DNA from: Maratus speciosus
Taxonomy: Eukaryota; Arthropoda; Arachnida; Araneae; Salticidae
Length of the DNA: 64,000 nucleotides
Direction: 5' to 3'
NCBI GenBank assembly: GCA_963932465.1
Contig: OZ010787.1
Span: 31,686,087-31,750,086, forward strand
The notes under the pieces are model-generated. The model was not told the DNA's origin, did no database searches, and saw only the letters and a program-made list of their open reading frames with translations. This document shows positions 19,643-31,510 of this stretch, one piece after another (positions within the stretch are counted from its first letter, which is position 1; every line of letters starts with the position of its first letter). The position numbers and the translations under genes were made by a program.

Positions 19643-20821
19643 TTGTATTGTATCATGGGGGAAGAGGTGGATAATTTTATCAAACAATTGAGTAGTGAAG
19701 TGGAAAAGTTCCCTGTTTTGGTAACTAAAGTTAATTCAAAGATTATGCATATTATGGATGGTAAAAAAGCGAAAGGTGCTAAGGTGACAGGTCCTATGTT
19801 TGCTGCTGTCAGGAAATTACTGGAATTTGTTGCACAGAAGTCTGTCGGTATATTTTAGGATAATGTCAAGCTGAAAACCCAAGTGAAAGAACAAGATAAG
19901 TATGGTGCAGCTATGCAGGAACTGGCTGAGAGTATTTCGAGAAAATCAGTTGGTGCACAGGCTGAGGGTACTGCTGACATGCAGAAACATATAGTTCCTA
20001 AGCGGGAGGATTATTGCATCGTGGTGACATTGAATGTTCAGACGGACGACCCAGTGGAGATGAAGTCTAGAATAAAGATCATATGTAAAGCAAATCCGGA
20101 GGCCCCAGTGCCTAGGGATGTTGTACTTAAAAAAACAAATAGGGTGATATTGAGAATGTCAAGGCCGGAGGACACGGAGAAGCTAAAAGAGGTGATAATG
20201 AAGGATTCAGAAATTAAGAATAAGACTAAGGTGAATATCCCAAGAAAAAGGCGCGAGAGAATATTAATTCTGAGTGTGGACATTGCAGTAGATCAGAGTC
20301 AGATAGAGGAAGCGGTGAGAAGGATTCTGCAGGATGTAACCATGGCTGACGATGTTACTAAGGGTTTATCCCGACGAATGTATGATCGAGCATTGGATGA
20401 AGACACGAGAAAAACCTTGAGGGATCTAGTGTACAGTTCAGTACCTGAGTTTAACATTATTAGATCTACTAAAACAAGACAGGAGAAGAATAACTGGCTT
20501 CCGGACATGGATGGAAAGGGGAAAGAGATTCTTCTAGGAATGAAGAGGATTTGTATTGACTTTGAACGCTATCGAGTAGTAGAACATATCGCCATAACTA
20601 GGTGTTTCAAGTGTCAAGTTTATGGTTACTACTCGAGCCAGTGTACAGGGGAGACTCATTGTACAAAATGCGCAAAGGCACATGACGTAAAAGACTGTAA
20701 ATCCGATGCTACTTTATGCAGTAATTGCTATTTTGAAAACCAGGATGGTGACTGTGCACATAGGGCGGATTGTCCTGTTTATCAAAAATATAGACTTAAA
20801 ACCTTAGCTAATCGTAGCTAA
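19643..20821 (+). pseudogene. LINE ORF1 (nucleic-acid-binding, zinc knuckles), one stop
   Basis: ORF1 protein coats the LINE RNA and helps target-primed reverse transcription. The ATG at 19643 starts one continuous frame of about 390 codons, broken by a single TAG at 19856-19858. The N-terminal half is charged and helical. The C-terminus has a cluster of Cys/His fingers. The first (CFKCQVYGYYSSQC, from 20603) fits CX2CX4HX4C except that the His is Tyr, a CAC-to-TAC type change; the others (HCTKCAKAHDVKDC, LCSNC) look sound. It ends 10 bases before ORF2. The knuckles and the position are typical of I/R1-type ORF1. Confidence 0.8.
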
Positions 20822-20831
20822 GGCCGGCGAT

Positions 20832-23800
20832 ATGGCAGATGACGGTCAGTCTGTTGTTTTTAATATTGAAAGGGGTTTGAAGTTTCTGCAAATAAATTTA
20901 CATCACTGTTCGGATGCAAATACAGAAATGGTCAGTTATACTATTGATAAAGCTATTAATGTGGTTTTAATTCAGGATCCATATATCTTGGCTGGTCGAG
21001 TGTCTGGTGTTCCGTCGAATTGGCCTTGCTTTCTCTCAGATAATCTCTCTACTGGTATTATCTTTACTAACCCTGATTACACCTTTTTAGAGTGTCTTGT
21101 TGATAAAAGTTGTGTTTTTGTTTCTTTAAATGTCAGTAGTGGCATTATTTATATTGGATCTCATTACTCCCCTCCATCGGGAAATTTGGACGCTGAGTTA
21201 CAAGAGTGATTAGGACACTTCCCGGAGTTTGACAATATCTTGATTGGTGGCGATCTTAATGTGCCAATGCGCACAATGGGATATACCAGAGGTTCTGGGA
21301 GAACTGAGATTTTAATGGATCATCTACAAGTGAATAATTTGTGTATTGTAAACGATACCGAGGCTCATCCTACATTTGTTCAGGGATCTCTATCTGGCCG
21401 TCCTGATCTTACCCTGGCGGGCTATGAACTTAGTAACCATCTTTTTAATTGGAATGTGGATATCAATCGTTATTCCTTCAGTGACCATCGTTTCATTACC
21501 TATGACTTGGACTATTCTCCTGTTATTAGAGACAAAGCCAGATTTAAAACCAGGGGCAAAAAATTTAAGAAATTTAACGAGATCTTTGCTGGACATAAAC
21601 GGGAATGGTTACGTCAGCTATTACTGAGCAAGACTCCTCCGGTGCTTGATGACTGGGTACAGGGCTTTTCTGTTTCTATTCATGATATCATGACAATGTG
21701 TTTCAAAAGGGGTGCGATTACGCACAAGCCTACTTTTAACTGGTTTACTACGGAAATTAAAACTGCCAGAAATCATGTGTCTGCGCTTTATAAAATATAT
21801 AGACTTAATTTAGAAAATGAAGCATATAGAAATACCTATTTGGAATTCCGAAATAAATATAAGCGTCAAGTTAGAGAGGCAAATAAAAAGGCATGGTACC
21901 AGTTTTGTGCACAAACAAATGATTCATTTGGCAATTTGTATAAGTTCATAAAGGGAAAGCAGCTGAAAACTACTGATCTTATTTTTACGTCTCTGGAAGA
22001 TTCTCTTCCTTTTGCCTCGTACGATGGCGTGGCTGAACGACTTATGCAAGAACATTATGATATTAATAATGTACCAGACGATATCTTTTAATATATATCG
22101 GACAAGTCGTATGAGAACGATAATGACTTCTATAATATTAGTTTTAGAGAATTAAAGTATGCACTGTCGCAGCAGGCCAATGCCAAGGCCCCTGGTTGGG
22201 ACGATTTAGATGCTCTTACCGTGAAAAATATTTGGTGTAATTATCCAGAAGTTGTCTTAGCGGTTTTTAGCAGATGTCTGAGTTTGGGTCATTTTCCACG
22301 TTGTTGGAAGGACGGAATAGTTATCTACTTCAGAAAGCGAAACAAGCCGGCCACCTCACAAAGAGGATATCGTCCAATTGCATTGTTGTCAATTTTGGGC
22401 AAAGTGTTAGAGAGGATTTTCAAGAATAGAGTTACCACGGTTTTGGAGGCATCTGGATATATTGAGAATAATCAGCATGCTTTTAGAGTGAAAAGATCAA
22501 CAGTTACGGCCTTATCTGCTGTTAAAGATAATGTTAATCGAATTCTGAGTACCAATAAATATTGTACGATTGTTTCGCTGGACATTCAGGGTGCTTTTGA
22601 CGCAGCATGCTGGAGAACGTTGGCAGTTATTGAATCTCTTCCAATTGCAGAATACTTGAAGTCTTCACTTAAAAACTTCATATCGAATCGCCGTATTGGC
22701 TTTAAGTTTGCAAATGGAATACGTTGGTTTATAATGTTCCATGGTTGCCCTCAAGGATCCTGTTTAGGTCCATTCATATGGACTGTCCTGGCTGATAAAT
22801 TAATCAAGGAATATAAGCAGTCACATACATACATAGTCTCATATGCCGATGATTTCGTGATTCTGGAAGGTGCAGATACTCGTAGCTCATTAGAAGATAA
22901 AGTTAATGGCTCACTGGATACTTTCCATAATATATGTACAAATTTGAATTTGTCACTTAGCATTGATAAATGTATTGCCATTATGATGGGCCGGTACACT
23001 CTTTAAAAAAGAAATCCTATTTTTAAAATTAACAATGTCTCAATTCCAGTAAAACGGAATATTTCATACCTTGGTTTCCATCTGGATAATCGGTTCAACT
23101 GGTTACATCACTTGGACCTGGTACGTGACAACATTCGCAATTTCTCAATAGACATTCAGAAAACGGGTTCCCGTGACAGAGGCCTCCTAGCGAAGCACAG
23201 AAAGATTTGGTATCTCCAGGTCATTGCAAAACAGATAGCGTACGGTTCAGAAGTTTTTATTAGGGATCTCAACTCTCATGGAATACGAAGACTTAGCTCT
23301 TGTCAGCGTGCTGGATTAATGACTATTATTAAAACATACAGAAATGTGTCAACTGATTCTCTGTGTACAATCACAGGCGTTCCTCCGCTGTACACTAAGC
23401 TAAAAATGTTTTCGAAAAGATATGACGTAACTCAAGGTATGAGTAGTATGATGATTGGAGATTATGAGATTAAGAGAGACAGTCTTATGCTTAAACTTAA
23501 GACGTACTATTTTCCTGAATATAACAATCTTAGAAATATTTATTTTATTCCAGATGTAAAGAGCATTGTTCCAGCTTCTATGTACCCAAATATTTATACC
23601 GATGGTTCAAGGATGGATCAGGGTACCTCCTCGGCTTTTACAGTGCTGATCGGGGACACAGTGATCTATGACTATGCTATACGTCTGAGACCACATAATA
23701 CAGTGTACCAGGCGGAGTTATTTGCAATTGAATGTGCTGTTAGGTGGTTTGTTAATTCCGGATACTTACACGTTAGGCTGTATACCGATAGCCTGTCATC

Positions 23801-24405
23801 AGTTTTGTCTTTACAGAGACTTCCATTGAACAGTATTATCAGAAACATTTTTGAACTATTAGTTAATAATCCTCCGAAAAAACATTTGTCGGCTGGATCA
23901 AGGCCCATGTTGGTCTGTTCGGAAACGAACGTGCAGATGCTAACGCAAGGAATGCTATTTTATATGACTGTTGTAATCAAAATGACTTATTACCATTCCC
24001 ACTATCATTTGTGAATGCTCATATGTGCATGAGTGACAACAACATTGGTCTAATTCTTATAAGGGACGTGACACATATGCAGTATTTAATAAGGTGGACA
24101 GTGATTATCTTTGTTCGAATGAAATAATACAATTCTACATTACAGCCCATGGCTCTTTTCCAGCTTTTTTGTGCAAGATTGGCAAGAGGCCGTCTTCACT
24201 ATGTGACTGTGGATTGCTTGGCGATGTACTTCATTACTTGTATGGAAGATGTGTTTTTATGGTGCATCATTTCAGTTTCATGAGGGACCTTACAGTTAGA
24301 CAAAATCTTAAGCAGACTTTGCTTGATCCGAACAACTATCACAAACTTAAGGATAACTATAATGTGTTAAATGCACTTTACTCTTTTATTAAGTATAAAT
24401 ACTGA
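20832..24405 (+). pseudogene. LINE ORF2: endonuclease, reverse transcriptase, RNase H; decayed
   Basis: ORF2 nicks the target, reverse-transcribes the RNA and removes it. The apurinic-type endonuclease spans about 20880-21520 (FLQINLHHC, IGGDLNVP, FSDHRF). The reverse transcriptase spans about 22370-23000 (GYRPIALLS, LDIQGAFDAACW, YADD at 22842-22853). RNase H spans about 23592-23930 (IYTDGS, QAELFAIECAV, TDS, and after a frameshift KAHVGLFGNERADANA). The C-terminus has a CCHC-like patch (CDCGLLGDVLHYLYGRC, from about 24208). Breaks: in-frame TGA 21207-21209, TAA 22089-22091, TAA 23004-23006, and a frameshift near the A run at 23878; the last part is in another frame. RNase H plus this endonuclease suggests the I/R1 group. 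Confidence 0.85.
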
Positions 24406-24839
24406 CTTTTGGACTTTGTGGACTCGTTATACAATTACACTTTCCTGGACTTTCTGATGATGGATTGCTTCGGTTGTACTCTAGGACATCGATACAGTTT
24501 TCATTGCTTTACTTTGATTGCTTACTATCAAATGTGATAGTCGTCTGTATATATTGTATTGTAAATTTTGCCTTTGGTTATTGGTTTAGGATATTTTGTT
24601 GTTTGTCATTAGTTTGTAGTTTATCATTAGTTTTTATTTTTTTGGTGAGAGTGTCGCCTGCTTTTATGTAACAGATTACCATTTGCTGTGTGACTTTAGT
24701 TTATTTACTTGCACTTGTGTTTCGGGCCTGTTGTCCTGGCTGCGTTTTCGTTGGATGGCGGTGGGGAAGTTTCCCCCGGGACATTTCCCCATAAACCTCA
24801 CGGTTGGGGTCCGGTGGGGTGCCTTCTGTCCCTTCTTCT
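24406..24839 (+). other. LINE 3' untranslated region
   Basis: Begins after the last ORF2 codon and ends TCTGTCCCTTCTTCT at the target duplication. No poly(A) or clear microsatellite tail. Confidence 0.6.
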
Positions 24840-24851
24840 GTCCCAGCTCTC
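24840..24851. repeat. 12-bp target duplication of the LINE, right copy
   Basis: GTCCCAGCTCTC, identical to 17136-17147. Confidence 0.85.
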
Positions 24852-24955
24852 TAACGTACTGCCCATCATCCACAACTATTGAAAGAAGAAGGTCTTCTGG
24901 ATGGGCAAAGAAAGCATTTGTGTGATTGACCTGCTTCACCACTTCTTAGACTTTT
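24852..24955 (-). pseudogene. uncharacterised gene-like repeat, copy A, N-terminal part
   Basis: The minus-strand frame reads MVKQVNHTNAFFAHPEDLLL then SIVVDDGQYVREL, matching VHPENFLLSMVVDDRQHVRG in copy B at 27.3 kb. Its continuation (ELGLRRVL) is at 17147 downward, on the other side of the LINE. Confidence 0.7.
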
Positions 24956-24959
24956 GAAA

Positions 24960-26890
24960 GTAAGCTTCTGCATTTCTTGATGCAGTGAAAAATATGTTTA
25001 GTAGTCCGAGTGCTACACGACCAAAATAAGGGGGAAACATTAAATCGTGATAAGAATAAAACGATAGGTCATTATCTACTTTATATTAATAAAATGCATT
25101 TCAGAGGGGAGGCATCGCGTAAAGTCGTAGGAATTCAAGATGGCGGCTGTTATTCAATGAATTTTCTTACTATCCATCATACAAATGTGTGTTTCAGGTC
25201 GATTTCGACGTTTTTAACGTCACAAATTCCGTTTTAAATGCTTTCCAACATAGTTGAATGAGTTTATGAATTCAGTTTGTCTATCTGCCTGCTTGCCGTT
25301 CCATGCTCTAACTCGATTAAATATCGCTACTCGCTGAAATTCACTCAGATTGTCATGTAATTTATATATGTTATTGAAATTTACAATAACATGTGCCGAA
25401 TAAAAATTGAAGTGTATAGCTTTTATAGTCCGTTTACGAGGCCCTCAAAAGAATTCCATTACGTTATTGTCTATTAGTGCCGGTGTTACGGTTGAGAAAA
25501 CTGCAAATCGTGTGAAGAATATACCTATCGGTGAGTCCCTACTTTATATTAATACAATCCATATAAGAAGGGGAGGCATCACGTCCAGTCGTGGGAATTC
25601 AAGATGGCGGCTGTTATTCAAAATGGCGTCATTTTCTGGAGTTCTTGCAATTGTCATACTATTCATCGTATAAAAGTGTGTTTGATGTAAAATTTATGTG
25701 AAATATCTGTAAAAGTAAGTGTGGCTGTAGAAAGGTTGGACTTTCTTGCACATTATTGTGCAACTGCAAAAACGAATGTAAGAAATATGATGATACAAAA
25801 TGAAGATTTATATTCACTAACTTTAAATGTAACATGCAATTTTTTAAATATCTTTTATAATTAAGGTATTAATAAAAATGCATTTTTGTTATTTTTTTTT
25901 CATTTTCCTCACTATAAAGTACAAAGATACTTTGATAATTGTCCTATTTTCATTTTAAGCCTATTTCTGATATTAAAAAGGAAATTTATCAGTTTAAAAA
26001 TATCGAAATTGACATCATAAACACCCCTATATGATGTTTAGGAATAAAAATGCAAACAATTTTGAATAACAGCCGCCATCTTGAATTCCTATGAATTTTC
26101 ACGATGCCTCAACTTCTTATATGCATTATATCAATATGAAATAGATACTGACCATTCGAGATATCTTTATCACAAAATGCAGTTTTTTTCAAACCTAGCT
26201 GCTCCACTAATAACAGTTGATTTAACTGATGATATTTATAGAATTTATACACGAGATACAAACGCATGTACTCTTTTATTGGTGTGTCACTGTAAATAAA
26301 CGATAAATACTATGCACACCTCATTCTATAGTAACTATCTTTTAGTGAATCTCACTGATGTATGTCAATGTAAATGTGTTTTAGAGAGTATAACATGATT
26401 AAAACACATTGCAAACGATCCCCCCCCCCATATACTATTACGTAATGGAATTTTTTTGAGGGCCGTGTAAACGGACTATGAAACCTATACACTTGAATTT
26501 TTCTTCGGAACATGTTATTATAAACTTCAATAACATATAAATATTACATGACAATATGAGTGAATTTAAGCGAGTAGCGATATTTAAGCGAGTTAGAGCA
26601 TGGAATGGCAAGTAGATAGACAGACAAACTGAATTTATAAGCTCATTCAACTATGGCGAAAAGTATTAAAAGTATTAAAAATGAAATTTTTGTCGTTAAA
26701 AACATGAAAATCGACCTGAAACTCAGATTTATATGATGGATACTAAACAAATTCAGAAAATGACGCCATTTTGAATAATAGCCGCTATCTTGAATCCTCG
26801 GACTTTACGCTACGCCTCCCCTCTCTTATATGGATTGTATTAATATAAGGTAGATACTCACCAATCGGTATATTCTTCTCACGATTTACA
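24960..26890. repeat. large interrupted inverted repeat (AAGATGGCGGCTGTTATTCAA)
   Basis: Arms of 500-600 bp at about 25000-25680 and 26400-26890 are inverted copies (CATGCTCTAACTCG, TTATATTAATACAATCCATAT, CAAAATGGCGTCATTTTCTG and complements). Shorter arms around CAAGATGGCGGCTGTTATTC occur at 25110-25160, 25595-25640 and inverted at 26065-26100. The centre (25690-26040) is AT-rich. A partial copy is at 10450-10690. The open frames inside lack any family features. It is perhaps a foldback element. Confidence 0.6.
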
Positions 26891-27149
26891 GTTTTCTCAA
26901 TCGTAGCACCCGGACTATAGGCCCCTCAACAATTGAAGATCGTGTCTTTATTTTGAACAGCAGAGGTATGTATACTGTCATTATATACATGACAATGTTG
27001 ATGAGATTTTCAAGTGGGGTTTCCAATGAAATATATAATACAATCTCAGTAACCTGTTTGTTGTCGTTAACCAACCGAGAATGAGATATTGCTCCCGGAT
27101 CCTGATTAGCTAAGTCTGAGGAACAAGACCCAGCAGCAATGGAAACGGC

Positions 27150-27780
27150 AATGTCGTGCAGGTATCTCAGATATTTACTCAGCATTTGTGGGTCAAAATG
27201 TGGAATGTGACATTCAATTCTATTAAAAGCAACTACAGGCAAAGACTCACAACCAGCCAGCTATTTGCAAAAGTCCAAGACGTAGTGAAGAAGGTGATTC
27301 GGATTTTTTTCTTTGTCCATCCAGAAAACTTCCTCCTTTCAATGGTAGTGGATGATAGACAGCACGTTCGAGGGCTGGGACTTCGGCGGCTAATGAAATC
27401 CAAAGTCACTCCCACAAAGGGCAAATCCATCAAATGTTTTCTAGTTCCGGCATTAAATTTTGACGCCAATGATTAGTATGACATCATAAATTGTTCTGAA
27501 AGCAAGATTATCTGTCCACCTCTTATGGTAAACATTTCTTCAGCTGACGTTCCAGACTTGATTTCCAATTGGAAAAAGCCACTCTTCCTTTAAATGTGGC
27601 AGGCATTACAATGTCACTTTAAGCAATACATAATCATAGTGTCATGCTTGTAACATTGGTCTCCTCAAATGTTTATGGGCATCGACGTGGTGGTTTCATA
27701 ATAACCGCATCGCTTCTCGTGCTACCACTCTAAAACTTGGCACTAAATCTGAATTCACTGTACCTGAATCTGCATGTGGA
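27150..27780 (+). pseudogene. uncharacterised arthropod gene-like repeat, copy B
   Basis: The frame from 27156 reads TSQLFAKVQDVVKKVIRIFF, VHPENFLLSMVVDDRQHVRG, TPTKGKSIKCFLVPALNFDA and then a TAG. The next portions (CPPLMVNISSADVPDLISNW and beyond) are in shifting frames. The region around 27360-27400 is the empty version of the LINE insertion site seen in copy A (CGCCGAAGTCCCAGCCCTC on the complementary strand). Function unknown; see copy A. Both copies are decayed, which fits a transposon-borne gene rather than a host locus. Confidence 0.65.
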
Positions 27781-28370
27781 TCTGGATAAGTCTATACGCC
27801 CACATTTTGTTTGGGTAGATTGTGGGTGTAACTCGCGGGTCAGCCTACTTCCCATGGTCAGTTCTAAATCGTCCTTTGAAGGACGGGCCAGGAGCAGCAA
27901 AATTTCGACCTATCTTACCCCTCCGGGGAAAAAGACGGATGGGGGTATTGTTTTCGAGTTTTAGCCAGAAATTTGCCTTATCTGAAAAAAAAATCAGACA
28001 GATTTGGTTAATATTTACACCTCCTGTAATATGAATTAATTCTACGAATTTCGGCCATTTTCACCACATTGATGTGGTTGGAAGGGGGTAGAGGTGGGAT
28101 ATGTGGTAATTTTCCCTTCATTCTACACCTCAAGACCATGCTATGTACAAAAAAGTATTTTGAAGGGGAAAATTTACACATTTTACGAATTTTCATCAAT
28201 CTGTTAAATTTTTATTCAAATTGGAGAATTCTGAACACGATACGAGAACGGAAGATATTGTCCGATTTCAAAATTTTTTCTTTCACTGTGCTTGTATTGA
28301 CGAGTAGTAACTTTTCCACACTATTACGATTCGATTCGCAAACTTTTTTATTTTTCACTCAGGTCTAGTA
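27781..28370 (+). repeat. 3' non-coding part of the gene-like repeat, copy B
   Basis: It matches 16139-16740 in inverse orientation (TTTCACTxxGGTCTA, GACGAGTAG, TTACACATTTTA). The short minus-strand frame here is not supported. Confidence 0.6.
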
Positions 28371-29125
28371 TACAAATGTATAGCGCATATACAGGACTGT
28401 ACGATACAGAGTCGATATTTTCCCCACTATTGATGGTAAAAATGGAAATTGAATTTTGAAATGCGTTATGCGTTTTCCAATTTGTTTCTTTTGACAACAT
28501 ATTTATAAACAGTGAAGTTTTGTTAACTGAACATGCTGGAAAGGTTTTCATAATCTACGCTAGATGCATAAAATTTCGTTTTTATTTCGCAGATGTCTTT
28601 AGTCATTGGAGTATATTGACTTTCATTTTCACACTATAAGAAGAGAATAGATTTCTATAAAAACTTCGTGTTCGGCATTGTCACTTTACAGTGAAAAGCG
28701 GCTATTAAAGCACAGGTGATGCCTGAAAAACACGAACAGCAAAACATTTTACCAAGTTTAAACTTATTTCTGATTTTTTAGTATTAAATCATAACTGCTA
28801 GAAGTACTTTTAACTAGAAAGAAATCGTTTACAAATGAAAATGTCTCATCATACCTGTTTAATTCTAGTTTTAACTTAAATATGGCAGAAATTATTAATT
28901 TTAACTAATTAGGACAAAGTTAAACTAGTTTTCAATAACAGCTTTATTTAAAACTAGATTTATCTAGTGAAATTAGGCTTTAACTGATTTCCGGTTTCAA
29001 CAGTGACATGGAAAGTGATGAGCAGTATTTTAATATATTTATTCAGTACTATGCAAGATGCGTAAACTCCTAAGAAGATCCAAGGATTATGACACTGCAA
29101 TTTCAGATTAGAAATCGTTTTGCAT
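28371..29125. other. unassigned AT-rich stretch
   Basis: No gene or recognised repeat was seen. Confidence 0.4.
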
Positions 29126-29858
29126 TTAACCCTTAAATGCGCGATTTTTTAATTTTTTTTTTCAAAAAAATGATATATGATTCTCTGAAAGGTTTATTAC
29201 ACAGGGAAAATAATGAAAAAAAAAATAAGAGATGCATTTTTCATATAATACGTCAATCTTTTCTTCTGTTGCACATCTGCAATACAAGTAAAAATTACTG
29301 TCGTGTGGCTGTTTTACGCTAAAATAATACAAATTAGTAAATATTTTAATAAGTATGTCTCCAAATACCTTATTTTATATTATTATTTATTTTATAAAAC
29401 TTAACCATTAATCCCTTGAGGGGCAAGCAATTACGTTTGTGAAATGCTGAACTCCCACCGGAATCTTTGAAAAATTCTATTTCAAAATAGGTAAAAGCAA
29501 TTTTGCGGCCATTTGCCACCAAAGTTAGAAAAGTAAAATTTAATAAAATTTTTCTGGTGTAAAACTTCATTAATCTTAGGTGGATATAATATATACCGGT
29601 GCCCCTCAAGGGGATAACCCTTTAATTCCTACAATAGAACACGTTCTAAAATTACGTAGTTCAGAGAATCTGACTTTACACCAGAAAGTTTCAATGGTTA
29701 ATTTCACTTTATTTAAAAACGTAATGTTTGTTATTAATTAAAGTAAATATTGCTATTTTAATTTTCAGGTGTGAATTAGGTATATACGAATAAAACAATC
29801 TATTAAATTCAAGACACTCTTGTTTGCATATATCCAAAGCTGCGCACTAAAGGGTTAA
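29126..29858. mobile_element. TTAA-type element (family G) with nested family A MITE
   Basis: TTAA lies at 29126-29129 and 29855-29858. The inverted ends are CCCTTAAATGCGC and GCGCACTAAAGGG. A related right end (ATATGCACTCAAACGG then TTAA) is at 34375-34391. Confidence 0.6.
29408..29617. mobile_element. family A MITE nested in family G
   Basis: TTAA at 29408 and the decayed ATAA at 29614-29617 flank the ends TCCCTTGAGGGGCAAGC and GCCCCTCAAGGGG. Confidence 0.75.
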
Positions 29859-30230
29859 TTGATAAATTTGCAATGTTTTTGAGCAATAAATAAAGCTATA
29901 AATTATATTCGAAAAACGTGATAACACTTTACATGTTTTAGTTATGCTTCCAGTTTTTGCCTAATGCATTTGTATATTATTAACACACATTGTACGCTGG
30001 AAACTCCGTTGATAATCAGAATCGGGTTCTTTATCTAATTCCGCTAACGAGCGGTACTTTTTCATTTTACGTGTTACGTTATTCATAAAAAAAAAAAAAA
30101 AACTAAAATCCGCATTTTTACATTAGAGTGCTTTGCATGTAAATACTTCGATTATAAACAATACAATTATTCTGTACATTCATTTATAACATAAACACAA
30201 ATAGAGACAAACTTTTTGTTACATAATCCT
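29859..30230. other. unassigned stretch with a half TTAA-element end
   Basis: TTAACACACATTGTACGCTGG at about 29980 resembles the left end of the MITE at 33943 but has no partner. Confidence 0.4.
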
Positions 30231-30378
30231 AGTGGCCAACTTTTACGCCTTTTATTTACCAGTAAAATTTAAAAGAAATTTTTAACTTATTGAATCACAG
30301 AGTTCGGAAATTAAATATGGAAAAATTTACTACTAAATTTTAGTGGTAAGAAAAAAGCGTTAAATTTGGCAGCTATGC
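30231..30378. mobile_element. MITE of the GCTGCCAACT family
   Basis: GTGGCCAACTTTTACGCCTT and its inverted partner AAAAAGCGTTAAATTTGGCA bracket the element. The better copy, with an 8-bp duplication, is at 53434-53585. Confidence 0.55.
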
Positions 30379-31312
30379 ATAATATAACATGCAAGTATAA
30401 CGCCCATTGGCGGGGCTTCCTTTTTAAAAGACAAAAACTATCTGTCCACAAAGTGTTAATTTGATGGGCACTATCTCATTTTGGAGAACAATAATTTTGA
30501 CAATAACAAGATAAATTATTTCTCAAGTAGTCAGCAAAATGTCACAAGGTGACATGGTCATAAAATTAATATGGCATATTTAATATCTTAACTTGCTTCA
30601 AATTTTAAAGTAATACGGCCTGTTGTACGAAATAAAGCACTTAAACAGAATATTTAATTAAACTTTTCTGAATAGACAGAAGCATCTTTAAATATTTTAT
30701 TCTGAAATTATTTTTTAATCCTTTGAATTTAAAAAGGGATGATATTATATCTGAGAAATAATAACAAAATGAAGGCAGCTATTTAATTAAAAAAAGAAAA
30801 ACAATTTTCTAACAGCGTTAAAATATATGCCCAGAAGGAAAAACTCAACTATATTCAAGGTATTAACGTTTTTAACTACCCAAGTTTGAATCCCCTGAGG
30901 CCATTCTATCAAGTAAATAGAATATTTTTACGATTTGGAAGAAAGGGATTATCTGTGATTCTACTCATTTAAAATGTATTAGACATCGGCTTTAATGTTA
31001 CATTTAATGCGGTATTGGGATCTCTAATCCGATTATATTCTCTTAAACAGGATCAATGTTACAACAGGAAGTCGGAGTTTTCAGGCATGCAGTGCAGAAC
31101 GCATTGAGTTTTAAAATGCCATTATCCTTCAACAGCATTTTACGACTTTCTTGTTGAATTTGTAGAATTTTACGGATAATATAAATAAAGCAGATAAAGT
31201 ATGCACAAAATGCATATTATTTAAGATGAAATAATATATTCTGTAGACATACTTAATGTAGAGGTAGTGAATTGTATTTATTGGTGTTCATATATTTTTT
31301 GAGACATTGATG
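30379..31312. other. unassigned AT-rich stretch
   Basis: No gene or recognised repeat was seen. Confidence 0.4.
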
Positions 31313-31510
31313 TTAACACTAGAATGACGGTCTGGGGAAATTTTGGCCCATACCAAATGAATATACTGCGGTTCGAACCAGAAATTTCTTTATAAAATAA
31401 ATCTAAAAGATACAAAGGGAGGGGGGGGGGATGGGGGTTAATTAAATAAGTTAACAGTTTTAAATAAAAAATTCTGGTATTAAATAGCTTTATAAAATCT
31501 TTATTTATTA
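31313..31510. mobile_element. decayed family B/C MITE
   Basis: It starts TTAACACTAGAATGACGG, and the interior CGGTTCGAACCAGAAATTTC and AAAAAATTCTGGT match the family at 34965. The right end is lost. It contains a G-rich run near 31420. Confidence 0.5.

Larger units (their letters stand above)
17148..24839 (+). mobile_element. non-LTR retrotransposon (I/R1-like LINE) with RNase H
   Basis: It is flanked by GTCCCAGCTCTC on both sides. The order is 5' leader (17148-17391 and 19435-19642), ORF1 with zinc knuckles, ORF2 with endonuclease, reverse transcriptase and RNase H, and a 3' tail of about 430 bp without poly(A). The leader is split by a 2-kb DNA transposon. Its target is copy A of the gene-like repeat, and copy B at about 27.37 kb shows the same site empty. 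About 5.65 kb of LINE remains after removing the insertion, so it looks full length. Confidence 0.9.

Noticed and set aside
20038..20508. Minus-strand frames within LINE ORF1
   Set aside because: Antisense shadows of the ORF1 coding sequence.
24465..24925. Open frames in the LINE 3' tail
   Set aside because: They cross the LINE 3' end into the host repeat and have no conserved domain.
26886..27242. 118-codon minus-strand protein
   Set aside because: It is antisense to the 5' part of gene-like repeat copy B, whose plus-strand frame is the one shared with copy A.
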